A stretch of DNA of 45,689 nucleotides from assembly GCA_947476305.1 (NCBI GenBank), contig CANJQE010000002.1, positions 1-45,689 on the forward strand. The letters are read 5' to 3'. The DNA is from Legionellaceae bacterium. Its GTDB lineage: Bacteria; Pseudomonadota; Gammaproteobacteria; Legionellales; Legionellaceae. The notes under the pieces are model-generated. The model ran no database searches and was not told the DNA's origin. It saw only the letters and a program-made list of their open reading frames with translations. Shown piece after piece: positions 1 to 11,507 of the stretch; position 1 is the first letter of the stretch, and each line of letters starts with the position of its first letter. The translations under genes were made by a program, and so were the position numbers.

Positions 1-146
1 TTTAACACCATTAGTGATGATGCAATTAGTACTGTTGAGAATGAGTTAAATAATAGGCCAAGAAAGTGTTTAAACTATAAAAGTCCTATTGAAATTTTTA
101 ACACAAACTAGAGGCGGCAAAGTTGCGATAACTAGTTGGATCCGCC
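1..146 (+). mobile_element. 3' end of an IS30-family insertion sequence (transposase C-terminus plus probable right inverted repeat), truncated by the window edge
   Basis: Frame 1 reads FNTISDDAISTVENELNNRPRKCLNYKSPIEIFNTN* (1..111), matching the C-terminal 'LNNRPRKCLxYKxPxE' signature of IS30 transposases. The following 'ggcaaagttgcgataactagttggatccgcc' resembles an IS30-type right end. The exact boundary near 146 is estimated. Confidence 0.85.
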
Positions 147-2341
147 CAACCCTCCCTAAAACCATCATTTTAGGTACTACTCAAACTGCTTTTTATACAG
201 TTACAAACAATACTGGAAAAAAGCTTGCCAATGGTTTTGTTAAATACTTACCTAAAAACGTTAAACAAGTAACTAGTAATCCTGATTATCCAGACTTATG
301 CGGCTCTAGTTTTACTCTAATGCCTAAAAAGAACTGCACGTTGCAGCTGACTATCTCGGGTGAGGTAAAAGCCTCTGTTCCCGACCCAAAACTTCATCTT
401 TTTATCTGCACTCCTCAGGTTCTTGCTTGCGCCGGAACCCCTTATCCTCTAAATGTCACTGCCCTTGTGCCCACTGTAAGTGGAACCGTTCAATCTGGTG
501 GAGCAAACACACAAATAATTGCAGATGCTGTAATTAGCGTATATCGATCAGAACTAGGAACTGCTCAACTTATAGGACGTGCTACAACAGACTCAAAAGG
601 TAAATTTTATATATACATACCTCCAACTTCTATACCTCCTCATAAAAACTATTATGCTCTAGCTAGTAAAGGCAATAATATTAAATTAGTCACCATTATG
701 GGAGAAAAACTTCTTCCTACTGTCGTTATTAACGAAATGACTACCGTCGCCGCTGCTTATTCCATGGCACAATTTTTAAATGGTAATCTCATTTACGGTA
801 AAGTCTTAGGTTTAAAAATTGCGGCATTGATGAATGCTAATTTAGTTAATCCAATTACTGGTAATTTATCCGCAGTAATGACTAAATCACCTAATGCCAA
901 TGAAACTAACTCCATGCGCTCTCTTAGTAGTTTAGCTAATTTAATTGCACCGTGTGTTCGTAATAATACAAATTTTTGTACTGCATTATTTTCTGCAAGC
1001 ACATTTGATGGCATCACACCAAAAAACACTTTAGAGGCTTTACTCAGTATTGCACATCATCCTGCAAATCATGTTTTAGCCATTTATGCTTTAACCCTTC
1101 CCTTAAAAATTTATACTCCCTATTTAAACCCCATCCAAAAACCAGATGCATGGACTATAGCGATAAAATTTAATGATTCTGGCAGTGAAAGTTGTCCTTT
1201 TGGAGGACCTGCGAAAGTACGATTTGATAATAAAGGATTTGCTTGGATTACCAACAATGTTATTCAAGGAACCCCAAACACCCCTAAATGTATTGTTGTA
1301 CTTCAACCCAACGGGCAACCTGCCAATGGAGCAAATAACACGCCAACATCACCTGTCTTTGGTGGCGGCATTTTAGGCACTGGCTATGGGATTGATATTG
1401 ATGTTAATAATTCAATATGGGTTGGGGATTTTGGTTGGGGACAATGTTCTGACTGTGTCCCAAGTCCCGGGGCTGTATCGCAAATCAGTGCTTCTGGAAT
1501 TCCAATATCAGGTCCTAGTGGCTATACTTCCTTTATTTACAGGGCGCAGGGTGTTGTTTCTGATAGAGATCATAATATCTGGATTGCCAGTTATGGAAAC
1601 AACAGAGTAGTAGTTTTTCTCAAAGGTGATCCTAATAATGCTATTTATTACCAAGAGCCACCAAACAGTGGGCCTTTTGAAATAGTTATCGGTAGAAATG
1701 GCGTTGCCTGGGTTAGCAATAGTACTTCAGCCACTGTTAAAAAATTTATTATTCAAAACAATAAAATTGTACACTTATTAAGTGTCTCCGTGGGAAATCA
1801 ACTTAAAGGAATTACAATTGATGCTCATGATAATTTATGGGTAGCATCTATGGGCGATAATACCGTTTATCAGCTGGATTCTTCAGGAACTATTCTTCAT
1901 GCGGTTAATGGTGTAGGTGGTGTTGTGGCACCATGGGGAGTTCGGGTAGACAGAGATGAAAATGTTTGGGTAGCAAATTTTACTGATTTTCTTACAGTAG
2001 GTGATTATTCAATATCGCAAATTTGTGGTAGCACTCCTAGCAAATGTCCCCCAGGAGTCACTACGGGGGATGCTATTTCTCCAGCAACAGACTATACCTT
2101 ACCAACGGGAGGTAGCCAGGTATTATTAGCTGATGGAACACCACTTAATGGCCCCAATGGCCCTCCTTCTTTTTTCCCTTTAATGCGTTTAGTCCAGGCA
2201 ATTCCTGATCGCGCAGGAAATGTATGGACCGCCAATAACTGGAAACCCGTACCTTTTAGCTCTCTTTTTGCTAATCCAGGAGGAGACGGTATGGTGGTAT
2301 TTATCGGTTTAGCAAGACCTACTGACGATACATATTATTAA
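147..2341 (+). pseudogene. 5'-truncated NHL/Vgb-type beta-propeller secreted protein, interrupted by IS30 (N-terminus lost)
   Basis: Long ORF with 'YTVTNNTGKKLANGFVKYLP...CTLQLTISG' Ig-like N-terminal region and repeated 'GIDIDVNNSIWVGDF', 'ITIDAHDNLWVASMGDNTVYQLDSSGT', 'VRVDRDENVWVANF' blades. The called start (TTG at 89) lies inside the IS30 transposase and there is no signal peptide. Confidence 0.7.
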
Positions 2342-2403
2342 GGATGAAACTCCTTTCATCTGCTATAGTATCGCTTTTCGTTTAGCTAAAATGTGTTTGG
2401 ACT

Positions 2404-3735
2404 ATGCTTATGCCTTCTCCAGTAGTGACTGTCAGTCAATTGAATCGTCACATCAAAAATTATTTGGAACAAGAAATTGGTGTAGTTTATGTGGAAGGTG
2501 AATTATCTAATTTAAGTAGACCTTCCTCAGGTCATTTATATTTCACTTTAAAAGATAGTCATGCGCAAATTCGTTGTGTCTTTTTTAAAAATCGCCATCT
2601 AGGCCCTTTCATTAGTAAATTAAAGGATGGTCAACACCTAGTAGCCAGTGGAAGACTTAGCCTATATGAGGCTCGGGGCGATTATCAGTTGATTGTCGAT
2701 GAGTTAAAAGAAGCAGGACTAGGTGAACTTTATCTACAATTTGAAGCCTTAAAAAATAAATTAGCGGCAGAAGGTTTATTTCATCCAGAACGAAAAAAAC
2801 CACTGCCTAAAATTCCCAAAACCATCGGTATTATTACCTCTACCAGTGGTGCAGCAATTCAAGATATTCTATCGACTTTAGGACGACGATTTCCCTTAGC
2901 CTCAGTTTTTATTTATCCAAGCGAAGTTCAAGGTGCCACAGCTGCAGAACAACTGATTAAAGCCCTACAATATGCTAATGCCCATAATCGTTGTGATGTG
3001 CTAATTTTAGCTCGTGGCGGTGGTAGTATGGAGGATTTATGGGCTTTTAATCATGAATTATTAGCGCGACATATTGCAGCGAGCACAATTCCTATCGTCT
3101 CAGGGGTAGGTCATGAAACAGATTTTACTATAGCTGATTTTGTAGCAGATTATCGGGCTGAAACTCCAACTGCTGCGGCAACAGCCGTAACACCTCATCG
3201 AGAGGAGCTTCTTCAATTAATAAATAATCTTATGTCGCGTTTACAAAGTGCCATATTAAGACAAATTCAAAATCAACAAATAAAAATGGACTATTTAGCA
3301 AGCAAGCTCAGCTCACCCAAACAAATAATAGCTGCTCATTGGCAAACTATAGATTACTTAGAAAAACAATTGCTTCTTTGCATTAATGGCACAATAACCC
3401 ATAGAAAACAACAGCTCCAACTCTGTACTAAAGAATTGCAAATGAAGAATCCTCTTCACTATGTAAAACAAACTAAGTTACGTCTTAATCAAGTAAGGGA
3501 GCAGTTAATTCAGCATCTCCATATAAAAATAAATTTTCTACGCTATCAATTAAATAATAATCTATCTACTTTACATGCAGTAAGTCCATTAGCTACATTA
3601 GATAGAGGCTATTCGCTCACTACGCACAATGGAACAGTACTTTATAACACGGAACATCTAAACCTTGGTGACACAGTAAATGTGCGCTTAGCCAAAGGGT
3701 CATTAAGTTGTGAAATAAAGGAAATTAATAATTAG
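2404..3735 (+). CDS. xseA: exodeoxyribonuclease VII large subunit
   Basis: 'VSQLNRHIKNYLEQEIGVVYVEGELSNLSRPSSGHLYFTLKDSHAQIRCVFFKN' and 'ARGGGSMEDLWAFNHELLAR', 'SGVGHETDFTIADFVADYRAETPTAAA' are diagnostic. Confidence 0.97.
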   Translation: MLMPSPVVTVSQLNRHIKNYLEQEIGVVYVEGELSNLSRPSSGHLYFTLKDSHAQIRCVFFKNRHLGPFISKLKDGQHLVASGRLSLYEARGDYQLIVDELKEAGLGELYLQFEALKNKLAAEGLFHPERKKPLPKIPKTIGIITSTSGAAIQDILSTLGRRFPLASVFIYPSEVQGATAAEQLIKALQYANAHNRCDVLILARGGGSMEDLWAFNHELLARHIAASTIPIVSGVGHETDFTIADFVADYRAETPTAAATAVTPHREELLQLINNLMSRLQSAILRQIQNQQIKMDYLASKLSSPKQIIAAHWQTIDYLEKQLLLCINGTITHRKQQLQLCTKELQMKNPLHYVKQTKLRLNQVREQLIQHLHIKINFLRYQLNNNLSTLHAVSPLATLDRGYSLTTHNGTVLYNTEHLNLGDTVNVRLAKGSLSCEIKEINN

Positions 3736-3749
3736 GAGCTGTTAAATAG

Positions 3750-4343
3750 ATGTTTGATCAATTAATAACTAGTCTTAATATAATAAAAATACAGATCCAA
3801 AATAATTTACCTACTTTAGGACTTGTTCTGCTCATTCCCTGGTCCCTGTATTTCATCAGCAGTTGTATAACTAATAGAATCTTATTGTTAGGTATTATAC
3901 CTAGACGCTTAAGAGGATTACCCGGAATTATTTTTGCACCTTTGCTCCATGCTAATTTCAATCACATTTTTTTTAATTCTATTCCATTAATAGTATTGAG
4001 TTGCTTCATTCTTATTAATGGTTTGTACTATTACCTTATAGTGACTTTACTTATTACTGTACTTAGTGGCTCGGCCATTTGGTGCTTTGCTAAAAATGGG
4101 CTACATATTGGCGCCAGTGCCTTAATTACTGGTTATTGGGGGTTCTTAGTTGCTAATATTTATCAGCATACTACCCCTTTAACAATCATCTTAGGAATAC
4201 TTAGTATTTATTATTTTGCAGGTATATTTTTAGGAATTTTTCCGAAAGAAAAAGGAGTATCTTGGCAAGGGCATTTATTTGGCTTATTAGCAGGAGTTGT
4301 AAGTAGTTATTTATTTAAATTATACCCTCAACTCTTGGGCTAG
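3750..4343 (+). CDS. rhomboid-family intramembrane serine protease
   Basis: Six or so TM segments; 'HANFNHIFFNSIPL' loop, 'HIGASALITGYWG' (GxS catalytic Ser) and 'HLFGLLAGV' (catalytic His). Confidence 0.8.
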   Translation: MFDQLITSLNIIKIQIQNNLPTLGLVLLIPWSLYFISSCITNRILLLGIIPRRLRGLPGIIFAPLLHANFNHIFFNSIPLIVLSCFILINGLYYYLIVTLLITVLSGSAIWCFAKNGLHIGASALITGYWGFLVANIYQHTTPLTIILGILSIYYFAGIFLGIFPKEKGVSWQGHLFGLLAGVVSSYLFKLYPQLLG

Positions 4344-4403
4344 GTGCTAATATTTTTTTAAACTCTGTGCTATTCTAAACTAATAAAACCTTAGAGAATC
4401 AAT

Positions 4404-4730
4404 ATGCTAATAATAAAAAAAATATTTCTCGCCAGTATGTTGAGTCTGCTTATTATTCCCGCATTTGCTGACGGTTGTTGTGGTAAAATGGGCGGCTCAA
4501 GTTATTGTGACTCATCAGCTGGTCGCGTTGTATGTAAAAATGGCTTTTACTCCGCATGCTACTGCGATCGCCATGCCGTGATGGATTTACTGCTTTTAAA
4601 AGGATGTTGCTTGTGGCAAGGAGGAGTCCTTCCAACTTATGATAGAACAGGTCTCGTGGTATGTAATGATGGCTCTGTATCAGAAGAATGTTCTACCCCT
4701 AATCCTTATAGCCAAATTGGTTCTTTCTAA
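4404..4730 (+). CDS. small cysteine-rich secreted protein, function unknown
   Basis: Signal peptide MLIIKKIFLASMLSLLIIPAFA followed by DGCCGKMGGSSYCDSSAGRVVCKNGFYSACYC...GCCLWQGGVL...VVCNDGSVSEEC, with many paired cysteines. Confidence 0.65.
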   Translation: MLIIKKIFLASMLSLLIIPAFADGCCGKMGGSSYCDSSAGRVVCKNGFYSACYCDRHAVMDLLLLKGCCLWQGGVLPTYDRTGLVVCNDGSVSEECSTPNPYSQIGSF

Positions 4731-4825
4731 GTCTGTTAAGGATGAATGATTACTCCATTAATGCGCGCAGCGAAGCAATCCACTTTTTTAGTAATCTCAG
4801 GGCTGCTTCACTTTGTTTACCAAAA

Positions 4826-4857
4826 CCTTGATTACGCTGACGCTGCATCAAGGCTAC
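4826..4857 (-). repeat. REP-like palindromic element
   Basis: Minus strand GTAGCCTTGATGCAGCGTCAGCGTAATCAAGG; arms CCTTGAT/ATCAAGG. Same architecture as the element at 39408..39438. Confidence 0.6.
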
Positions 4858-4874
4858 ACTTACTACTCAACCCT

Positions 4875-6149
4875 CTATTTTATAAGGGCTTGGATACTAC
4901 TCAAATGAAGATCATTGCCCTCTAAATTAGGGACAGAATTTAATTCCTTTTTCTTTTCAAGAGCATATTTTTCAATAGACTCGCCAAAGCTTAGGGCAGT
5001 AAACACAATCAATAAATAACCTATAGTCGAATAACATAAAATACTATCGAAAGAAGAACCTACACAAAAGGTAATTAAAATTCCCAAAAGAAGCGATTTG
5101 TATTCTGTTAATTTGAAGGCAGCTAAAAATAAACTAGCAAAAAAAAGACCCAGTAAGACAGCACCAATTAGCCCCTGTTCAGAAAGTGTCAGCCAATATT
5201 GACTGTGTGGGTCATTCAACAGCTTACCCCATGCAGGTATAGGCTGATCTTTAATGAAAGAGAATTGAAATCCGCCAGTACCCACACCAAAAAAAGGATG
5301 TTTTCTTACTAAAGATTGAGCATAATCATGAAATTGAAATCTAAATCCTATAGAACTATTCGCATTATTTGCGTGTAAAGATTGAGCATCAACAATTAGG
5401 TTATGTATTCCTGATTGCATGGTGGGACTTAAGCTATAAGCTATAAACATTAGGGCACTCAAGACCAGCATTCCTACAAACGCTTTCTTGAGAGGTAATT
5501 TTTGTATTAATAATAAACCCATTACAAGAAGGTAGATAACATAACCGGTTCTACCGGTATTAAGAAATAAAATCTGATAACTTGTTATAAGCACGACGAA
5601 GAGATAGAAAGCTCGAGGCCAACCCTTAAATTTAAAACCCTGTAGCGCTGCTACATAGCAGGCAAGAGCCATCATAAATCCAGTAATAATATGATTATAA
5701 AATAACTCGCCAGGATCAATAGGATTACCTACATGAACAAAACCCTTAATTTTCAATAAAGCAGTGATGCAGGTCACTACCATTGATAATAAATAGGCAT
5801 TCATGCACCAAAATCTAGTTTTAGAGCTAATAAATCCAACCGCTAAGATCGGCAAATACAGTAGTTTTGAATATTTGCTCAAAACACTCATTTGCATAGA
5901 AAATGAAGCAGGGCTCCATAAACAGGCGAGAGCAACAAAACCTACAAAAAGGAGAGCTAATCTTCCCCAACTGCTATTGAATGCATAAAATAAATTTTGA
6001 TTGTAATAAGGATTAAATAACACACTAGCAATAGCTAGAACAAAAAAAACAGACTTCAGCGAAGGGCTAAGCGGTATAAAAAATACAAATAATGCAAATA
6101 ATACTGGAGTTAAATATGCACCTTTTTCTTGTAATGTTTTTAAATTCAC
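4875..6149 (-). CDS. O-antigen ligase / Wzy-like polymerase family membrane protein
   Basis: Multi-TM protein with 'FFGVGTGGFQFSF...NDPHSQYWLTLSEQGLIGAVLLGLFF', the Wzy_C/WaaL signature. Confidence 0.85.
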   Translation of the reverse strand: MNLKTLQEKGAYLTPVLFALFVFFIPLSPSLKSVFFVLAIASVLFNPYYNQNLFYAFNSSWGRLALLFVGFVALACLWSPASFSMQMSVLSKYSKLLYLPILAVGFISSKTRFWCMNAYLLSMVVTCITALLKIKGFVHVGNPIDPGELFYNHIITGFMMALACYVAALQGFKFKGWPRAFYLFVVLITSYQILFLNTGRTGYVIYLLVMGLLLIQKLPLKKAFVGMLVLSALMFIAYSLSPTMQSGIHNLIVDAQSLHANNANSSIGFRFQFHDYAQSLVRKHPFFGVGTGGFQFSFIKDQPIPAWGKLLNDPHSQYWLTLSEQGLIGAVLLGLFFASLFLAAFKLTEYKSLLLGILITFCVGSSFDSILCYSTIGYLLIVFTALSFGESIEKYALEKKKELNSVPNLEGNDLHLSSIQALIK

Positions 6150-6931
6150 AGTTCAGCCTCATTATTGGTATTTAAAGCCGGTAGTTCATGAATATTACTA
6201 TCGGTATAAATTTGTTTTATACCTCGATAAAAAGTTCCTTGAGCACTAAAAAAAGCGAATAAAAATCCTAATCGCCCATCTAAAAAACCACGCTGTAAAA
6301 TAAAACAACGACTAAACATCCACCAAGTAGCAGCTAATACACGAATAAAACTTGGTTTTTTATTATTAGCAATTCGTATTTTGGCACTATAAGAGGAATA
6401 TTTATTCAACTTGTACAATACATGACTTACATCTTGAAATGAATGATGTCTAATCGCTTTTTTAATTTTACCTATACGTATCCCCTCAGGTAAAATAATT
6501 TTTTCATGAACAATATCATTACTAAAAGAGCTATTCGCTTTTTTAAATAAACGCACATGACGTTTAGGACTTGCAGAGTATTTTAAGGGTTGATTATAAA
6601 AGACCATTTGAATCGGTAGACGATAAGCATCTGCTTGATTTGAGGTAATAGCGCTTTTTATTTCTTGTTGTAATTCATCGCTGATGGATTCATCGGCATC
6701 AAGATTTAACACCCATTCACCACTAGTCTGTTCTAAAGCTCTTTGTTTTTGTACCCCATAACCACGCCAGTCGGTCAAGAATACTTTATCAGTATAACGC
6801 TTGGCAATTTCCATTGTTTTATCGGTACTACCTGAGTCTAAAACAATAACTTCATCTGCAAAGCGCACAGACTCTAGGCATCGTTCAATATTGGCTTCTT
6901 CATTTTTAGCAATAATAATAACGCTTAACAT
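6146..6931 (-). CDS. family 2 glycosyltransferase (WaaE/KdtX-like LPS core glucosyltransferase)
   Basis: 'MLSVIIIAKNEEANIERCLESVRFADEVIVLDSGSTDKTMEIAKRY...WRGYGVQKQRALEQTSGEWVLNLDADE'. Confidence 0.9.
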   Translation of the reverse strand: MLSVIIIAKNEEANIERCLESVRFADEVIVLDSGSTDKTMEIAKRYTDKVFLTDWRGYGVQKQRALEQTSGEWVLNLDADESISDELQQEIKSAITSNQADAYRLPIQMVFYNQPLKYSASPKRHVRLFKKANSSFSNDIVHEKIILPEGIRIGKIKKAIRHHSFQDVSHVLYKLNKYSSYSAKIRIANNKKPSFIRVLAATWWMFSRCFILQRGFLDGRLGFLFAFFSAQGTFYRGIKQIYTDSNIHELPALNTNNEAEL

Positions 6932-7121
6932 GCTTTCTACAGATAGAAAAAAGAAGAATTATAACGAGAATAGCGCAAAATTGTAAGACAACCTTATTAA
7001 GAGCCAGCATTATCCTTATATACCATACTCAACACAGGGTCTAGTATAGGACAGTTCTTCGATAAAATTGTATTGTAAAGAAAAAAAGCTGTTGGGATGA
7101 TTTTGAGCAATCACTAAAATT

Positions 7122-7147
7122 ATAAGGCCTGTCAAGTCAGGCCTTAT
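7122..7147 (-). terminator. hairpin downstream of clpA
   Basis: Perfect inverted repeat ATAAGGCCTG-tcaagt-CAGGCCTTAT just after the clpA stop codon. Confidence 0.7.
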
Positions 7148-7162
7148 GGGAAATAAAATTTA

Positions 7163-9430
7163 TTAATACACCCCTTCCCGATGATCATGACTGTCAAAAT
7201 GCAATTTACCATCTTTAACTTTAAGTGTTACATGACCGCCATGCGCTAACTTACCAAATAACAGTTCATCAGCTAGAGGTTTTTTCACATTTTCTTGAAT
7301 TAAACGAGCCATTGGTCGAGCACCCATTGCTTTATCATAACCATGCTCTATTAACCATTCGCGTGCGGCTTTATCTACTATAAAAGTAACGCCTTTATGA
7401 CTTAATTGCTCATCCAATTCCATAATGAATTTATCAACCACTAAACCGATAGTCACATTATCTAACGGTGCGAAGTTAATAATTGCATCTAAGCGGTTTC
7501 TAAATTCAGGGCTAAATTGCTTTTTAATGACATCTAAACCGTCATTGGCATTGTCCTGGAGAGAGAAGCCTATAGAATTTCGAGCTATTTCACTAGCACC
7601 GGCATTACTGGTCATCACTAAAACTACGTGTCTAAAATCAGCTTGACGCCCATTGGTATCGGTTAAAGTTCCATGGTCCATAATTTGTAATAACAAGTTA
7701 AAGACATCTGGATGTGCTTTTTCAATTTCATCCAGCAATAAAACAGAATGAGGATTTTTAGTAACTGCTTCCGTTAATAGACCACCTTGATCATAGCCAA
7801 CATAACCCGGAGGCGCCCCTATTAAACGAGAGACAGTATGTTTCTCCATATATTCCGACATATCAAAACGTAATAACTCAATCCCTAAAACATTGGCTAA
7901 TTGACGAGTTACTTCAGTCTTACCAACTCCTGTAGGACCTGCAAATAAGAAACATCCTACTGGTTTTTGTGGTTCTCTTAAACCGGAACGACCCAATTTA
8001 ATAGCTGAAGCTAAAGCAGTAATTGCTTGATCTTGACCATATACAAGTAATTTCAAGTCACGCTCTAAATTACGTAAGGTATCTTTATCACGTGCAGAAA
8101 CTTTCTTAATAGGAATACGAGCTATTTTTGCCACCACACTTTCAATTTCAGTGACAGAAATGATTTTTTTACGTTTCGATGCACTTAATAAATTTTGATA
8201 AGCCCCTGCTTCATCGACTACATCAATCGCTTTATCAGGTAAAAAACGATCATTAATGTATTTAGCGGCTAAGTCTGCAGCTGCTCTTAAGGAAGGAATA
8301 GAAAACTTCACGCCATGATGTTCTTCTAAACGTCCTTTAAGACCTTTTAATATTTCAAAGGTTTCATCTACAGTAGGTTCTGGAATATCTATTTTTTGAA
8401 AACGTCTTGCTAAAGCGCGATCTTTTTCAAAAATACCACGATATTCTTGATAGGTTGTAGAACCAATACATTTTAATTCGCCATTCGCTAATAAGGGCTT
8501 AATCAGGTTGGAAGCATCCATTACACCGCCTGAAGCAGCTCCAGCGCCTATAATCGTATGAATCTCATCAATAAATAAAACAGCGCCTTCTTGTTGGCCT
8601 AATTGTTTTAGTACTGCTTTCAAACGCTTTTCAAAATCCCCGCGGTATTTAGTACCCGCAAGTAAAGCACCAAGATCGAGGGAGTAGACTACGCAACCAC
8701 GAATGGAATCAGGAATATCACCGTCTACTATAAGACGAGCTAGACCTTCAGCAATCGCAGTTTTCCCTACACCAGCTTCACCAACCAAAAGAGGATTATT
8801 TTTTCTACGTCGGCATAATACTTGAATAGTACGTTGTACTTCTTCACGACGACCAATTAAAGGATCAATTTTCCCTTGTTTTGCTCGCCTGTTTAAATTG
8901 GTGCAGTAGCTTTCTAAAGGAGTTTCATTGCCTTCTGAAGAAAGCATGTCTTCATCCATAGAGTTATTCATATTTTCATTCATCTCATTGTTTTGATATT
9001 TAGATACACCATGAGAAATGTAATTAATAACATCTAGACGAGTAATATTCTCTCGACGTAAGAAATACACTGCTTGGCTTTCTTGTTCACTAAAAATTGC
9101 GGCAAGCACATTAGCGCCTGTCACTTCGGTTTTACCAGCAGATTGCACATGAAAAACAGCGCGCTGTAGTACGCGTTGAAAGCCTAAAGTGGGTTGCGTT
9201 TCTCTATCTAATTCATCATCAGGAATACGTGGAGTAGTTTCATCGATAAACTCCATTAAGTCACGTCGTAAAGCTTCAATATTGGCATCACAGGCTTGTA
9301 AGACATTCCCAGCTGCCGGATTATCAAGCAAAGACAACAGCAAATGTTCAACCGTCATAAACTCGTGACGCTTTTCTTTTGCTTCCTTAAATGCTAGATT
9401 CAAGGTGAATTCTAGTTCTTTATTTAACAT
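7163..9430 (-). CDS. clpA: ATP-dependent Clp protease ATP-binding subunit ClpA
   Basis: Two AAA+ modules ([30 protein letters not shown]) and start [38 protein letters not shown]. Start moved in from the ORF end at 9454. Confidence 0.97.
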   Translation of the reverse strand: MLNKELEFTLNLAFKEAKEKRHEFMTVEHLLLSLLDNPAAGNVLQACDANIEALRRDLMEFIDETTPRIPDDELDRETQPTLGFQRVLQRAVFHVQSAGKTEVTGANVLAAIFSEQESQAVYFLRRENITRLDVINYISHGVSKYQNNEMNENMNNSMDEDMLSSEGNETPLESYCTNLNRRAKQGKIDPLIGRREEVQRTIQVLCRRRKNNPLLVGEAGVGKTAIAEGLARLIVDGDIPDSIRGCVVYSLDLGALLAGTKYRGDFEKRLKAVLKQLGQQEGAVLFIDEIHTIIGAGAASGGVMDASNLIKPLLANGELKCIGSTTYQEYRGIFEKDRALARRFQKIDIPEPTVDETFEILKGLKGRLEEHHGVKFSIPSLRAAADLAAKYINDRFLPDKAIDVVDEAGAYQNLLSASKRKKIISVTEIESVVAKIARIPIKKVSARDKDTLRNLERDLKLLVYGQDQAITALASAIKLGRSGLREPQKPVGCFLFAGPTGVGKTEVTRQLANVLGIELLRFDMSEYMEKHTVSRLIGAPPGYVGYDQGGLLTEAVTKNPHSVLLLDEIEKAHPDVFNLLLQIMDHGTLTDTNGRQADFRHVVLVMTSNAGASEIARNSIGFSLQDNANDGLDVIKKQFSPEFRNRLDAIINFAPLDNVTIGLVVDKFIMELDEQLSHKGVTFIVDKAAREWLIEHGYDKAMGARPMARLIQENVKKPLADELLFGKLAHGGHVTLKVKDGKLHFDSHDHREGVY

Positions 9431-9459
9431 TGTCGCTGCTCCTCTCCTGCCCACACCAG

Positions 9460-9783
9460 TTACGCGGGTTCCATGCTAGATAGCAATGGATGTTGATTCA
9501 TTTGTGCGTATTCATTAACTAGGGCTACTTTAGTTTCCGCTATATCTCGTGTAAATACACCACACACGCCCTTTCCTTGAATATGAACTTGCAACATCAC
9601 CTGAATTGCAATTTCTTCGTTTAAATGAAAAAATTGTTTCAGTACATCTACCACAAAATCCATTGGTGTATAGTCATCATTGAGCAATACGACTTTAAAT
9701 TTTCTTGGCACTCGAAGTTCTGTACTTATTTGCGTATCAGTTTTCGTATGCCTTACAATTTCTTCTAAATTTTGCCCGCTCAT
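9460..9783 (-). CDS. clpS: ATP-dependent Clp protease adaptor ClpS
   Basis: '[61 protein letters not shown]', adjacent to clpA. Confidence 0.97.
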   Translation of the reverse strand: MSGQNLEEIVRHTKTDTQISTELRVPRKFKVVLLNDDYTPMDFVVDVLKQFFHLNEEIAIQVMLQVHIQGKGVCGVFTRDIAETKVALVNEYAQMNQHPLLSSMEPA

Positions 9784-10077
9784 AACTTACAACCCCTTAC
9801 TCTTTTTATAGACGTCCCAGGGACATTTGGCCAGTAAAAACGGGTAATTTTAATGAATAATTTAGGTGTTGAAGTAATCAATATCATATTGGTTAGATAG
9901 AACCCATTTTTTGCTATTCACAGAAAGTTAATAAATTACATTTTAAATATGAGGTTCTGTTAGTATTTTACTAGCTTAAATCTCAATAATAATTCAAATA
10001 CTTAAGCTCTAAGCAATCTTGAGACATAAACCAAACATACTGGGATAAGGTAGTATAAAGACTAACAGCCCTTTCTA

Positions 10078-10107
10078 ATTCTCTCGAAGTAAGCCCCTCG
10101 AGAGAAT
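10078..10107 (-). terminator. hairpin downstream of icd
   Basis: ATTCTCTCGA-agtaagcccc-TCGAGAGAAT immediately 3' of icd. Confidence 0.6.
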
Positions 10108-10117
10108 CAAATCGATA

Positions 10118-11374
10118 TTACATATGAGAAATTAGTGCATCACCAAAACCTGAACTAGTGACCAGAGTTGCCCCTTCCATGCCACGTTCGAAATCATAGG
10201 TTACAGTCTTAGCTTCTATTGCGCCATCCATACCTTTGATGATTAAGTCAGCTGCTTCATTCCAACCCATGTGCCGCAACATCATTTCAGCAGATAAAAT
10301 AATTGAACCTGGATTTACTTTATTTTTACCAGCATATTTAGGAGCAGTACCATGAGTGGCCTCAAATACCGCAACATCATCACTGATATTAGCACCAGGT
10401 GCAATACCAATGCCGCCTACTTGTGCCGCAAGAGCATCAGAAATGTAATCACCATTAAGATTTAAAGTAGCAATAACACTGTAATCTTCTGGTCTTAATA
10501 AAATTTGTTGTAAAAAGGCATCTGCAATTACATCATTAATAATGATTTGTTTGCCTGTTTTTGGATTATTAAAGGCCATCCAAGGACCGCCCTCATATTC
10601 TTTGGCGCCAAATACTTCACGTGCTACTTGATAACCCCAATCTTTAAACGCTCCTTCAGTAAATTTCATAATATTACCTTTATGAACTAAAGTCACAGTT
10701 TGACGATCATTATCAATAGCATATTGAATTGCTGCTTTTACTAAACGAGTAGTACCTTCTTGAGAAACAGGTTTAATACCTATACCGCAATGTTGTGGGA
10801 AACGGATTTTCTTAACGCCCATTTCTTTTAGTAAAAATTCAATCACTTTTTTAGCTTCAGGAGTATCTGCTTGCCATTCAATTCCAGCATAAATATCTTC
10901 TGAGTTTTCTCGGAAAATGACCATGTCAGTTTTCCAAGGCTCTCTAACAGGACTTGGTACGCCTTTAAAATAACGGATGGGGCGCAAACAAGTATAAAGG
11001 TCCATATCTTGACGGATAGCCACGTTAAGTGAACGAATACCACCACCAACTGGCGTAGTTAAAGGTCCTTTGATTGAAACCACATATTTTTTCATTGCCT
11101 CTACTGTTTCTTTAGGCAACCACTGATCGCTACCATAAACTTTAGTAGCTTTTTCACCGGCATAAACTTCCATCCAAGAGATTTTTTTCTTATCGCCATA
11201 AGCTTTTTTTACTGCAGCATCAACAACACGAATCATAGGAGGTGTAACATCCACTCCGATTCCATCTCCTTCGATGAAAGGGATAATTGGATTGTTAGGT
11301 ACACGAAGAGAACCATCAGCAGCAACTGTAATTGCTTCGCCTTGAGCCGGCAGTTTAATTTTATCGTATGTCAT
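10118..11374 (-). CDS. icd: NADP-dependent isocitrate dehydrogenase
   Basis: '[17 protein letters not shown]...[25 protein letters not shown]...[38 protein letters not shown]'. Start at MTYDK rather than the ORF end at 11407. Confidence 0.97.
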   Translation of the reverse strand: MTYDKIKLPAQGEAITVAADGSLRVPNNPIIPFIEGDGIGVDVTPPMIRVVDAAVKKAYGDKKKISWMEVYAGEKATKVYGSDQWLPKETVEAMKKYVVSIKGPLTTPVGGGIRSLNVAIRQDMDLYTCLRPIRYFKGVPSPVREPWKTDMVIFRENSEDIYAGIEWQADTPEAKKVIEFLLKEMGVKKIRFPQHCGIGIKPVSQEGTTRLVKAAIQYAIDNDRQTVTLVHKGNIMKFTEGAFKDWGYQVAREVFGAKEYEGGPWMAFNNPKTGKQIIINDVIADAFLQQILLRPEDYSVIATLNLNGDYISDALAAQVGGIGIAPGANISDDVAVFEATHGTAPKYAGKNKVNPGSIILSAEMMLRHMGWNEAADLIIKGMDGAIEAKTVTYDFERGMEGATLVTSSGFGDALISHM

Positions 11375-11507
11375 TGACCACTCCATAAATTTTGAGAGCT
11401 CAATCATAGCATGTGCTAATCAAGAATCCCAATATGAATTTAGAAGATAAAATACTGTGTTTACTTAAGGCGAGTTAGGGATAAATAGTTTACTTATTAC
11501 CACAAAA

